A DNA stretch of 64,000 bases from Thiohalocapsa marina (GCF_008632335.1 NZ_VWXX01000003.1:217204-281203), one strand, 5' to 3'; positions 43,792 to 52,896 are shown, counted from the stretch's first letter. Notes: generated by a model from the letters alone, not told the origin. Translations and numbers: made by a program.

Positions 43792-44072
43792 TCTCGACCC
43801 AACTGTTCTACGGCGGGGGCGGAATCCTGCTGCTGCTCCTTGGCCTCTGGTCCTTCCTGGTGCATGCGCCGCTGCTGCGCAAGCTCATCGCCCTGAATGT
43901 CATGGGCGCCGGGGTCTTCCACATCCTGGTCGCCACCGCCTATCGTGGCCTCGACACGCCGCCGGATCCGGTGCCGCATGCGCTGGTGCTCACGGGGATC
44001 GTGGTGGCCGTCAGCGCGACCGCGCTGGCCCTGGCCTTTGGCCAGCGCCTGGACCGCGACGATGATCGATAG
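43788..44072 (+). CDS. mnhC: Mrp/Mnh antiporter subunit C (NuoK-like)
   Basis: A 94-residue, three-TM protein homologous to NuoK, with KLIALNVMGAGVFHILVA as the core helix. It overlaps the next gene by 11 nt. Length is close to NuoK and shorter than many MrpC proteins. Confidence 0.9.
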   Translation: MISTQLFYGGGGILLLLLGLWSFLVHAPLLRKLIALNVMGAGVFHILVATAYRGLDTPPDPVPHALVLTGIVVAVSATALALAFGQRLDRDDDR

Positions 44073-45531
44073 CCTGGCGTTGGCGATTGTCGCGCCCTTG
44101 CTCGGCGCGGTGGTGGTGACCCTGTTCCCGAGACATGCCCAAAGGCTTGGTGTGGCGGCGGCCGTCGTCTCGGCCGCGGCCGCTCTGGCCATTACCGCCG
44201 TCGTCTGGACCGACGGGGTGCTGCGCTCCGAGCTCGGCGGTTGGGGCGTGCCGCTGGCGATCACGCTGCAGGCGGATGGTCTCTCTGCGGCCTTGCTCGG
44301 GATGGCGAGCCTCGTGGCCTTGTCCGTGAGCGTCTATGCGGGCGGCTACTTCAGCTCGCCCCAGGACGGTGAGCGCCTTGCGGATGACTCCAGGTCCCGG
44401 CATTTCTGGCCGCTCTGGCTCCTGCTCTGGAGCGCGCTCAACGGGCTCTTCCTTGCTGGAGACCTGTTCAATCTTTATGTAACGCTCGAGCTACTTGGCC
44501 TTTCCGCCGCCGCGCTGGGCGCCTTGACGGGCAGCCGAGAGGCGGTGGAGGCGAATCTCAGATATCTCCTGGTCGGTCTGCTGGGATCCTTGTTCTATCT
44601 GCTCGGGGTTGCCCTGATCTACACCGCCTATGGCGTGCTGGATATCGGCCTGCTGGCGGAGGTTATCGCCCCCGGACCCGTGGCCGCGACCGCGATGGCC
44701 TTGATGTTCGGCGGGCTCCTGTTGAAGGCGGCCCTGTTTCCCATGCACTTCTGGCTGCCTCCGGCGCATGCAAATGCCCCGGCACCTGTGAGCGCCGTGC
44801 TCTCCGCGCTGGTGGTCAAGGCGGCGTTTTATCTGGTGCTGCGTCTCTGGCTCGACCTCTACGGGCCGATCACGCCGCTCGGTGCCGCCAATCTGCTGGG
44901 ACTGCTCGGCGCCGCGGCGGTGCTCTGGGGATCCTGGCGCGCCCTGCGCGCCGAGCGGCTGAAGCTGCTGGCCGCCTATTCGACCGTCGCGCAGATGGGT
45001 TACCTGTTTATCGGCTTCCCCCTGATCGCCGCTACCGCGGCCGGCCCGGCACGGGATAACCTGATCGCGGCGATCGTGCTCCTGGCCTTGACCCATGGCT
45101 TCGCCAAGGCCGGCTTCTTTCTGGCCGCAGGGATGGTGCAGAAGACCGCCGGGCACGACCGGATCGACAATCTCGGCGGCGCCGCCCAAGGGCTGCCGGC
45201 CGCCGCCTTCACCATCGGTCTGGCGGGGGTGGCCCTGATCGGCTTGCCGCCGAGCGGGACCTTCATCGCCAAGTGGATCCTGCTGGAGCAGTCGCTGATC
45301 CTGGGACTCTGGTGGTGGGTGCTTGTCATGATGATCGGCACCCTGCTTGCCGTTGGCTACGTGTTTCGCGTGCTCAGCCGGGCCTTCAACCGTGAGCCCA
45401 CGCCCTACCGTTTCGTCAACGATGCGCGCGCCGAGATCCCTGCCTTGCTGTTGGGTGCGCTATCTGCCCTGGTGTTGGGCCTGGCTGCCCAGCCCCTCTG
45501 GACGCTCCTCGGACAAGGGGTGATCGGATGA
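44062..45531 (+). CDS. mnhD: Antiporter-like proton-translocating subunit (MnhD/NuoN-like), first copy
   Basis: A 489-residue polytopic protein with about 14 TM helices. The key ion-path residues of the family are present: the TM5 glutamate in DLFNLYVTLELLGLSA and the TM7 lysine in LLLKAALFPMHFWLP. It also has TVAQMGYLFIGF and the late GLPPSGTFIAKW motif. The start at 44062 is within the end of mnhC. 4-nt overlap with the next gene. Confidence 0.92.
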   Translation: MIDSLALAIVAPLLGAVVVTLFPRHAQRLGVAAAVVSAAAALAITAVVWTDGVLRSELGGWGVPLAITLQADGLSAALLGMASLVALSVSVYAGGYFSSPQDGERLADDSRSRHFWPLWLLLWSALNGLFLAGDLFNLYVTLELLGLSAAALGALTGSREAVEANLRYLLVGLLGSLFYLLGVALIYTAYGVLDIGLLAEVIAPGPVAATAMALMFGGLLLKAALFPMHFWLPPAHANAPAPVSAVLSALVVKAAFYLVLRLWLDLYGPITPLGAANLLGLLGAAAVLWGSWRALRAERLKLLAAYSTVAQMGYLFIGFPLIAATAAGPARDNLIAAIVLLALTHGFAKAGFFLAAGMVQKTAGHDRIDNLGGAAQGLPAAAFTIGLAGVALIGLPPSGTFIAKWILLEQSLILGLWWWVLVMMIGTLLAVGYVFRVLSRAFNREPTPYRFVNDARAEIPALLLGALSALVLGLAAQPLWTLLGQGVIG

Positions 45532-47027
45532 GCCCCGATACCCTGCTGCCACCCGCCATCGTCTTGAGCTCGCTGTTGCCGGGCCTGCTGATCTTTTTCC
45601 TGAAGGAAAAGAGCCATCGCCTGCGCACCGCGCTGAACCTGGGCGGAGCGGTCGTGAAACTGACGCTCGTGGTCTGGATGATCAAGGGCGTCTACGACGG
45701 TCATGAGTTCGAGTATCGCTGGGCGCTCGCACCCGGCCTGGAACTCGTGCTCAGTGCAGATGCGCTTTCCGTCCTGTTCGTCGCCTTGTCCAGCGTCCTC
45801 TGGCTGGTGACGACCGTCTACGCCATCGGTTATCTCGAGGACTCGCCGAACCGCAGCCGCTTTTTCGGGTTCTTCAGCATCTGTGTCTCGGCCACCGTCG
45901 GCATTGCACTCTCCGGGAACCTGCTGACCTTCGTGCTCTTCTATGAGATCTTGACCCTGGCCACCTATCCGCTGGTGGCACATCGCGGCACCCCCGATGC
46001 CGCCCAGGGGGCGAAGGTCTATCTGGCCTATACCATGAGCGGTGGTGCTGTGCTTCTGATCGGCGCCATCGGGCTGCAGTCGCTGGTCGGGCCGGTCGAA
46101 TTCACCCAGGGCGGCATCCTGGGCGATTCTGCGGAGGCGCTCCGTCCAGCGCTCATCATCCTCTTTTTCGTGCTGCTCGCCGGTCTGGGAGTCAAGGCGG
46201 CCCTGGTGCCCCTGCATGGCTGGCTGCCGCAGGCCATGGTCGCCCCGGCGCCCGTGAGCGCGCTGCTGCATGCGGTTGCCGTGGTCAAGGCCGGCGCCTT
46301 CGGTCTCATTCGCGTGGTCTACGATGTCTATGGCGTGGATTTCGCGCATGCGAACGGGCTGCTGTTTGCGCTGGGCATCCTTGCCTCCATCACCATCGTC
46401 TACGGATCGGTCAAGGCGCTGACCCAGGACAGCCTGAAGAAGCGGCTGGCCTATTCGACCGTCAGCCAGGTGTCCTACATCGCGCTGGGCGCCTCCATCT
46501 TTGGTCCCATCGCCACCATCGGCGGTGTCGTGCATCTGGTGCATCAGGGGGTGATGAAGATCACGCTGTTCTTCTGCGCCGGCAATTATGCGGAGACCCT
46601 TGGTATCCACAAGGTGAGCGAGATGGACGGCGTGGGTCGACGCATGCCCTTGACCAGTCTCGCCTTCACCGTGGGTGCGCTCGGCATGATCGGGGTGCCA
46701 CCGGTCGCCGGATTCGTCAGCAAGTGGTACCTGGGTCTTGGTGCGGCCGACTCCGGCGCGAATTGGGTCCTGATCGTCCTGGTCGCCAGTAGCCTGCTGA
46801 ACGCGGCCTACTTCCTGCCGATCCTCTTCCGCGCCTGGTTCCGCGCCGAGCCAGGCGCCTGGCCCAAGGAACATGCGAGGCGCGGCCGCTTGGAGACGGC
46901 CGGGGCGCTGCTCTGGCCGCCGGTGATCACGGCCGTGCTGGCGCTTACCGCCGGTCTCTTCGCCGCAGCGCCCTTCTCGCCGCTGGAGTGGGCGGCCCTG
47001 ATCGCCGAGCGGGAGTACGGGCGATGA
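45528..47027 (+). CDS. Antiporter-like proton-translocating subunit (MnhD/NuoM-like), second copy
   Basis: A 499-residue protein of the same superfamily, with the conserved glutamate in TFVLFYEILTLATYP and lysine in GVKAALVPLHGWLPQA, the helix AYSTVSQVSYIALGA, and GVPPVAGFVSKWYLG. Closer in motif style to NuoM/MnhD than to NuoL. 4-nt overlaps on both sides place it in the same transcript. Confidence 0.92.
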   Translation: MSPDTLLPPAIVLSSLLPGLLIFFLKEKSHRLRTALNLGGAVVKLTLVVWMIKGVYDGHEFEYRWALAPGLELVLSADALSVLFVALSSVLWLVTTVYAIGYLEDSPNRSRFFGFFSICVSATVGIALSGNLLTFVLFYEILTLATYPLVAHRGTPDAAQGAKVYLAYTMSGGAVLLIGAIGLQSLVGPVEFTQGGILGDSAEALRPALIILFFVLLAGLGVKAALVPLHGWLPQAMVAPAPVSALLHAVAVVKAGAFGLIRVVYDVYGVDFAHANGLLFALGILASITIVYGSVKALTQDSLKKRLAYSTVSQVSYIALGASIFGPIATIGGVVHLVHQGVMKITLFFCAGNYAETLGIHKVSEMDGVGRRMPLTSLAFTVGALGMIGVPPVAGFVSKWYLGLGAADSGANWVLIVLVASSLLNAAYFLPILFRAWFRAEPGAWPKEHARRGRLETAGALLWPPVITAVLALTAGLFAAAPFSPLEWAALIAEREYGR

Positions 47028-49495
47028 GCCTGCTGCTCATCCTGGCCTGGGCGTTTCCGCTCATCCTGGCCGCGGGTGCGCGTTCGCCGCGTCTGGCCTG
47101 GGCGCCGGCGATCGGTGCCATCCCGGCACTCTGCACCGCACTGCTGGTTCCGATCGGCACCGAGCTCGAGGCCGGCTGGTTGCTGACCGGCGCAGTCTTT
47201 GCGCTGGACCCGCTGGGTCGGACATTCCTCCTGTTCACGGCCATCCTCTGGCTCAGTGCCGGACTCTATGCCGCCGCTTCGCTGCGGGGCACGGCCCATT
47301 GCGGGCGCTTCAACACCTTCTTCCTGCTGGCGATGGCCGGAAATCTTTGGCTGATCCTGGGCCAGGATCTGGTGAGCTTCTATGCCGGTTTTGCCCTGAT
47401 GGGGCTCTCTTCTTACGGGTTGGTGGTGCATGAGGGCGATCGCGATGCCCTGCGTGCGGGTCGGGTCTATCTGGTCCTGACCCTGTGCGCCGAGGTGGTG
47501 TTGTTCATGGCGCTGGTGCTGATCGCGGCGCAGGCGGGCACCTTCGTCCCGGGCCCGGAGGACCTCAGGGGGCTTGGCGATCTGCCCATCGGCCTGCTGA
47601 TCCTTGGTCTGGCCGTGAAGGCCGGATTGGTGCCGCTGCATGTCTGGCTGCCGCTCGCCCACCCGGCCGCGCCGATCCCGGCAAGCGCCGTCCTGAGTGG
47701 CGCCATGATCAAGGTCGCCCTGCTCGGGTGGCTGAGGTTTCTTCCCATCGGGGAGATGGCCCTGCCGGGCTGGGGCCTGCTGTTCGTGTTCGTCGGTCTT
47801 GCGACCGCCTTCTTCGCGGTCCCCGTCGGACTGGTGCAGTCCAATCCGAAGGTCCTGCTGGCCTATTCGAGCGTGAGCAAGATGGGACTCATGGTCGTGG
47901 TGGTCGGGGCGGCACTGCTCGAGCCGGCCATCGCCGGCGCGGCGGTCATCGGCATCGGACTGTATGCGGGACACCATGCACTCAGCAAGGGCGGCCTGTT
48001 TCTCGGTGTTGGACTGCGCAAGTCCGCCGCGCCGGCAGCGCAGGGCTGGGTCTTCATTGGTTTGCTGGTGCTGGCACTCTCCATGGCCGCGGTGCCGCTC
48101 ACGGGCGGTGCGGTCGCCAAGTACGGCATCAAGCCCGCATTGGTGGCGCTCGAATGGACCTGGCTGCGTGTCGCGATCGCCCTGACCACCATGGCCACCG
48201 CGGCCATGATGGCGCGGTTCATCTGGATCATGGCCTTCGCCAGGCCGGCGATCGCCAAGGTGGGGGCCGAGTCCGCGGAGGCCGGCGCTGCCGGGTCTGA
48301 ATCTGGGGCGCTGCGCCTGGAGCATCAGGCGGTTGCCAGGTATCGGGATCTGATCCCGCTGCTGGCCTGGAGCCCGCTCATCATCCTGGTGCTGCTCTAT
48401 CCCCTGGTGTTCGGGACCGCCGTCTCCTGGACCACCGATGTCGGGCTGATCGCCCTGGTCGGTGTGCTGCTCTTGCCCATCGCCCTGGTTGCCTGGCGCC
48501 GGCCGGCCATCCTTGCGCCCTTGAAGGACGGCATCCCACCGGGGGACCTGCTCGGGCTCGTGCGCCCGCTGCTCCTGGGCCTGCGCTGGGCCATCCGTTG
48601 GACGCTTCGTTGGGTGCTGGGGAGGGCAGAGGCTCTGATCCGGGCGGCCAGCGCTGGTGTTCTTGCGACGGTGCGACAGCGCCTCGAGTCGCGGGCGGGA
48701 GCGACCGGCGTCGGGCTCGATCAGCGCCTCACGGCTTGGCCCCTGGCCGGTGCACTCTGGCTTGGCATCATGGCCGGGCTCATCGCATTGGCGCTTCTCT
48801 GGCCGAGCATCGCGGAGCAGCCACCGGCGTCGAAGACAGCGTCTGCCGAGAGAACCCTCGAGGGCGAGAGCCCCGCCAGTGGCCTGCCGTCCGAGCCGCT
48901 TGACGCCGCCCCCGAAGCTGTCGAGAGGCCGTCGGCCACGGTCGATGGGGCCCAGATGTCGGCGGAGTCGGAGGCGGTTGGCGAGGCGACCGCACCCGAA
49001 CCCGCCCCCGTCGATCTCGTATCAGACCCTGTCCAGCCCGCGCCGGTGACGCCTGTGGTGGAGCTGGCTCTGTCCCCCTCGGTGCCCGATGCGACGCCTG
49101 AGTCCATCGCATCGGAACCAGCATCGGAGCCAGCATCGGAACCAGCATCGGTGACCGCGCAGGAATCGGCGCCCCAGCGGCCGCAAGCGCCTGGGGTCTG
49201 CGATCCGGGTCAGCGCTACCGCTTTACCGATGGCAGTGACACGACGCTCGAACTGGTGCAGTGTCGTCTGGTGAATGGCTCGCCAGAAAGGATCGCGGCT
49301 CCGCCCGTCTCGAATGAGCTATTGCGTCTGTTGCAGGCACGCTTGAACACCCTGGGCTTCGCTGCCGGCCCCGTGGACGGCCTGGATGGTCCCTTGACCC
49401 GAGATGCGATCCGCCGCTTCCAGCAAAGCCAGGGTATGGAGGCGGACGGGACCATCGATTTCGAGCTGCTCGACCGGCTTCAGCCCCGCGGATAA
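47024..49495 (+). CDS. NuoL/MnhA-like subunit fused to a peptidoglycan-binding domain
   Basis: An 823-residue protein. Residues 1 to about 500 are an antiporter-like core: lysine K199 in LAVKAGLVPLHVWLP is kept, but the TM5 glutamate is replaced by A124 in DLVSFYAGFALMGLSS. Further helices follow, then a last TM (PLAGALWLGIMAGLIALALL) near 590-610. About 135 residues of acidic Pro/Ala/Ser linker (including a 12-bp DNA tandem repeat at 49109-49151 coding EPAS units) lead to a C-terminal PG_binding_1 domain (LLQARLNTLGF...GPLTRDAIRRFQQSQG). This end of the operon has no counterpart in standard Mrp systems. Confidence 0.88.
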   Translation: MSLLLILAWAFPLILAAGARSPRLAWAPAIGAIPALCTALLVPIGTELEAGWLLTGAVFALDPLGRTFLLFTAILWLSAGLYAAASLRGTAHCGRFNTFFLLAMAGNLWLILGQDLVSFYAGFALMGLSSYGLVVHEGDRDALRAGRVYLVLTLCAEVVLFMALVLIAAQAGTFVPGPEDLRGLGDLPIGLLILGLAVKAGLVPLHVWLPLAHPAAPIPASAVLSGAMIKVALLGWLRFLPIGEMALPGWGLLFVFVGLATAFFAVPVGLVQSNPKVLLAYSSVSKMGLMVVVVGAALLEPAIAGAAVIGIGLYAGHHALSKGGLFLGVGLRKSAAPAAQGWVFIGLLVLALSMAAVPLTGGAVAKYGIKPALVALEWTWLRVAIALTTMATAAMMARFIWIMAFARPAIAKVGAESAEAGAAGSESGALRLEHQAVARYRDLIPLLAWSPLIILVLLYPLVFGTAVSWTTDVGLIALVGVLLLPIALVAWRRPAILAPLKDGIPPGDLLGLVRPLLLGLRWAIRWTLRWVLGRAEALIRAASAGVLATVRQRLESRAGATGVGLDQRLTAWPLAGALWLGIMAGLIALALLWPSIAEQPPASKTASAERTLEGESPASGLPSEPLDAAPEAVERPSATVDGAQMSAESEAVGEATAPEPAPVDLVSDPVQPAPVTPVVELALSPSVPDATPESIASEPASEPASEPASVTAQESAPQRPQAPGVCDPGQRYRFTDGSDTTLELVQCRLVNGSPERIAAPPVSNELLRLLQARLNTLGFAAGPVDGLDGPLTRDAIRRFQQSQGMEADGTIDFELLDRLQPRG
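49109..49151 (+). repeat. 12-bp tandem repeat in the antiporter linker
   Basis: About three and a half units of GCATCGGAACCA with one variant base per unit, encoding Ser-Glu-Pro-Ala. It lies inside the flexible linker before the peptidoglycan-binding domain and may vary in copy number between strains. Confidence 0.8.
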
Positions 49496-49570
49496 CGGAC
49501 AATCGATCGGACCCTTCTATATCGACACCGTGATTGCCGGTAACCGCACCAGCGCTTGGTGGAGAGTCTT

Positions 49571-49611
49571 GCCCCGCACGGGAAGCGCCGAATAAATCAG
49601 CGCTTCCCTAA
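49571..49611 (-). repeat. Palindromic intergenic element, copy D (one end)
   Basis: The minus strand reads TTAGGGAAGCGCTGATTTATTC then CGGCGCTTCCCGTGCGGGG. This is the right-end module of the family (GCCCCGCACGGGAA...GAATAAATCAGC) with a TTAG junction. The EAL-protein stop TGA lies inside it, so the element supplies the last codons and stop of that gene. Confidence 0.7.
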
Positions 49612-50514
49612 TGGTTCGAAGCAGCCTGGATTCAGGCTTGGCATGGCTTCCAGCAAGGGCTTTGCAAACCAGTAGCCTTGACAGAGATCGATGCCGGTGT
49701 CGGCACAGGCGGCCAGTTCATCGGCGGTCTCGATCCCTTCGCAAAGCAACTCGACCTCGAGCTCGCGACAGATGTCGACGAGCCCACGAACGATCGCCTG
49801 GCGTCTGCGGTCACGGTCGATGTTGCGCACGAGTACTGCATCCAATTTCACCTGGTCGGGCTTGAGCTGAGCCAGCAGATTCAGGCCAGAGTAGCAGGCA
49901 CCGAAGTCGTCGATCGCCGTCTTGAATCCCAAGCTCCGATAACACTCAACAATATCGTTCAGATGCGCTGGCGAGTTGGCCTTCTCGGTTTCGGTGAACT
50001 CGAAAATGATCCGCTCCAGAGGGAATCCGGTCGCCCTGGCAAACTCCAGTGTGCTCTGGATGCAGCGTTCAGGATGATAGACGGCTGTCGGTGTAAAGTT
50101 GATGTTGAGATGGCTTTCCATCCGCAGCTGGCTGGCCAACTGGATCGCTTTGACCCGGCATGCCTGATCGAACCGAAATAGATTGTCTGCGTTGACGTGC
50201 TCGAAAACCCATCGGGCCGACTCGCCTGCCAAGCCCCGGACCAGGGCCTCATGCGAATAGATACTGCGATCACTCAGACGGACGATGGGTTGCAAGGCCA
50301 TCGTAAACTCGAAACCCAAGGGTTCCGCTTGATGACACTGTGCGCAGTGTGCCTTTGGGACGCGTGTTATCTTTGCCATGTCAATCTGTACCTGTGATGG
50401 CGGGAGGTCGCGCCGTACGGCATCGGCTTGGTGAGTAGGCTGTTTTTTAGCAAGGCAGGGCGCCAGCAGGCTCAGGTAATGGTAGGCCGCGGCGGGTAAG
50501 TATACAGTTTGCAT
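49597..50514 (-). CDS. EAL-domain cyclic-di-GMP phosphodiesterase
   Basis: A 305-residue cytoplasmic protein with a near-complete EAL domain (about 70-295). Visible catalytic-site motifs are HEALVRG, LNINFTP, FEFTETE, AIDDFGACYSGL, VKLDAV, CEGIET and CQGYWFAKP; all expected metal and substrate residues appear present, so activity is plausible. The short N-terminal part has an HCAQCHQAEPLG stretch with possible metal ligands. ATG at 50379 is an alternative start. The last residues (LGKR and stop) are encoded by repeat copy D. It is divergent from the SBP-Cache gene. Confidence 0.88.
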   Translation of the reverse strand: MQTVYLPAAAYHYLSLLAPCLAKKQPTHQADAVRRDLPPSQVQIDMAKITRVPKAHCAQCHQAEPLGFEFTMALQPIVRLSDRSIYSHEALVRGLAGESARWVFEHVNADNLFRFDQACRVKAIQLASQLRMESHLNINFTPTAVYHPERCIQSTLEFARATGFPLERIIFEFTETEKANSPAHLNDIVECYRSLGFKTAIDDFGACYSGLNLLAQLKPDQVKLDAVLVRNIDRDRRRQAIVRGLVDICRELEVELLCEGIETADELAACADTGIDLCQGYWFAKPLLEAMPSLNPGCFEPLGKR

Positions 50515-50700
50515 GTCGGGCCTTCATGCCCTGAGTGGTGCGCAATCTGCCTGCGCCACAGCGTTCAGGTGCGGTCGCGTTTAAGTTTGAGCACATGCTC
50601 CCGTGCGCGGCGTCTCCTTAGGCGCGCGCCTTGTACACGACTTCGCGGCAGACGAGGCAGGTGTAGCGCGCGGCAGATCTGTTTCAACCTTGAAGATGTC

Positions 50701-52266
50701 ATGATGCCTGCACACAGGATTGTCGTTTTTGCACATGTTGTGATCGGTCTTGCGCTGGCCGGACCTTGCAGCGCCGCCGATGAGGGGGTCGCGCAGACGC
50801 CAGCGGCGTCGACCGCAGTCCAGGCCGTCGGTGCCCCGGTGCTGCCGCCGGTGGAGGCGGCAAGCGCCAGCGAACAGTGCAAATCAGGCGTCCGGACCCC
50901 GGCCGATCTGCGCATCTACACCGAAGCCTTTCCGCCCTACAACGACCGCGCGCCGGACGGGACGCTCATCGGGTCTTCGACCGATGTGGTGTGCACGATC
51001 CTTTCCCGCCTTGGACAAGCCGCCCCAATCGAACTCGTTCCCTGGGCGGAAGGCTATCGGCAGACCCTGGAGACACCGGGTTCGGTCCTCTATTCCACCG
51101 CGCGCATCGCGGAACGCGAGCCGCTCTTTGCATGGGTCGGGCCGGTCGGTGCCTACGAGCTGGTCTTTTATGCGAAAGCCAGCGCGCCGATCCGCGTTCA
51201 AAGCCTCGAGGCGGTGCGCAACGCGGGACCGATCGGTGTCGTCGAAGCGAGTGCGAGGCATCGGTTCCTGCAGCGACACAACATAACGCACCTGACAACC
51301 TGCCCGGACGATGTCACCTGTGTGCAGGCGCTCATGGCCGGGGACATTGCGCTGTGGTTCGGCAGTAGCGACACCGCCGCCGAGAACATCCGCAAGGCGG
51401 GAATCGAGCAGACGGATATTGTTGCCCTCTACCCGGTCGAGACCAGGGAGCTGTTCATCGCATTCAACAAGCAGACGGACCCGGCGCGGGTGGCGGCCTG
51501 GCAAGGCGCACTTGATGCCATGAAGGCGGACGGTACCTACGACGCGATCATGGCCCGCCACTTCGGCGAGCAGCCCGTACGCGATGACACGGATCCCCTG
51601 CTGTCCTCGCTCGTCGCCCTGACCGAGCTGCGACTTGGTGCCATCGCACGGACCTTCCAGGTGCTGGCCCTGACGGAAGAGGTCCAGTCCGGGGTGTGGG
51701 AACGCATCCGCCCGCTCCTCGTCGAGCAGGAACGTGGCGAGGCCGCGGCACGGCTCTGGTATGCCCGACCGGACGGATCCTATTACACCACGGTGGATGA
51801 CCTGACCTCCGGTAACCTCATGGCGCGGCCTTACTTCCCGGGCCTGCTTGCCGGCGTGCCTGCCGTCGGGCCGGTTGTGGTGAGCCTGTCCACCGGCCGG
51901 ACCACCGCCATCGTCGCCGTCCCGGTCATGGACGGCAAAAGGGTCACCGGTGTCCTCGGGGCCTCGGTCTATGCCGAGGTGCTGAGCCGGGAGATCTCCC
52001 GGATGCTCTCACTGCCGGAGGATCGCACCTTCTTCGCCCTCGACAGCCGTGGAAAATACATCCTGCATGCCAAGGCGCCACGGATCGGCCAGGACCCTGC
52101 CGTCCAGGTGACACCGGCGGCGCGGGATATCTTCCGCCGCATGATGCAACAGCCGCAAGGACAGGTCGGCTTGTCCTTGGCGGGACGCGACCAGGTCCTG
52201 TCATTCCGCAAATCCACGCTCACCGGCTGGCGGTTTGCTGTGATCACCAAGTTGCGCAAACGTTAG
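50701..52266 (+). CDS. Secreted solute-binding (SBP_3) and Cache-domain fusion protein
   Basis: A 521-residue exported protein. A signal peptide ends GPCSA/AD. Residues about 60-305 form a family-3 periplasmic solute-binding domain (LRIYTEAFPPYND..PDGTLIGSSTDVV; ELFIAFNK; DGTYDAIMARHFG). Residues about 330-515 form a double-Cache-type sensor domain (WYARPDGSYYTTVDD, TSGNLMARPYFPGLL, IVAVPVMDGKRVTGVLGASV). The protein stops just after it (TKLRKR), with no TM helix or output domain, so it may be a free periplasmic sensor. Divergent from the EAL gene, with 186 nt between them. Confidence 0.8.
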   Translation: MMPAHRIVVFAHVVIGLALAGPCSAADEGVAQTPAASTAVQAVGAPVLPPVEAASASEQCKSGVRTPADLRIYTEAFPPYNDRAPDGTLIGSSTDVVCTILSRLGQAAPIELVPWAEGYRQTLETPGSVLYSTARIAEREPLFAWVGPVGAYELVFYAKASAPIRVQSLEAVRNAGPIGVVEASARHRFLQRHNITHLTTCPDDVTCVQALMAGDIALWFGSSDTAAENIRKAGIEQTDIVALYPVETRELFIAFNKQTDPARVAAWQGALDAMKADGTYDAIMARHFGEQPVRDDTDPLLSSLVALTELRLGAIARTFQVLALTEEVQSGVWERIRPLLVEQERGEAAARLWYARPDGSYYTTVDDLTSGNLMARPYFPGLLAGVPAVGPVVVSLSTGRTTAIVAVPVMDGKRVTGVLGASVYAEVLSREISRMLSLPEDRTFFALDSRGKYILHAKAPRIGQDPAVQVTPAARDIFRRMMQQPQGQVGLSLAGRDQVLSFRKSTLTGWRFAVITKLRKR

Positions 52267-52329
52267 GGGCTCGCTACCCTTCCGGCGGGGTTTCATGCAC
52301 TTCATTCACTCGCTCAAGGAAACGGCAAC

Positions 52330-52896
52330 ATGCCCAGATCTCCTTTTGTTCCTGCGTCGATCCTGATTTCGTTGCTGGCAGGCCCGGCCTTTGCGCAGTC
52401 CGATCTCACCACGGAACCGGTCGCGCTCGCCGCCACGCAGACCTCCATCGTTGGCAAGGTGATGGTGGTGAACACCGAGACGCGGCTGATGACGGTGAAG
52501 GTCGGAGACGGCAGTTATGTGCTGCTGCACGTGCCGCCGGAGGTGGAGCGCATCGATCGCATCAAGATCGGCAACAGAGTGGAGGTCAGCGAGACCACCT
52601 CCACCCTGATCGCCCTTGAGAAGGGGGCCGATGCAGGGGCCATCGGGGCCGAAGGTGCGACCCTCATCGATCGCGAGCCGGGCGAGAAGCCCGCGGGTAC
52701 CATCACCGATGTCCTGACCGTGCGCGGGCAGGTGGTGGGCATCGACAAGGCCGCCGGGACGGTCACCATCCAGGGCCCCGAAGCGGTGCGCACCTTCGAG
52801 GTGGAAGACGTCACGCTGCTGGATGATCTGGCGGTGGGGGACGGCGTGGTGGCCAACTTCCTCAACGTGATCTCCGGTCGGGTGACCTTCGACTGA
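52330..52896 (+). CDS. Exported small beta-rich protein of unknown function
   Basis: A 188-residue protein with a clear signal peptide (cleavage near PAFA/QS). The mature part looks like two related beta-barrel-like units, each with a V-x-G-K/Q-V-x-x-V/I-(D/N) start (GKVMVVNTETRLMTVKVGD and GQVVGIDKAAGTVTIQGPE). No catalytic motif is recognised. It is preceded by the SBP-Cache gene in the same direction with a gap of 63 nt. Confidence 0.7.
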   Translation: MPRSPFVPASILISLLAGPAFAQSDLTTEPVALAATQTSIVGKVMVVNTETRLMTVKVGDGSYVLLHVPPEVERIDRIKIGNRVEVSETTSTLIALEKGADAGAIGAEGATLIDREPGEKPAGTITDVLTVRGQVVGIDKAAGTVTIQGPEAVRTFEVEDVTLLDDLAVGDGVVANFLNVISGRVTFD

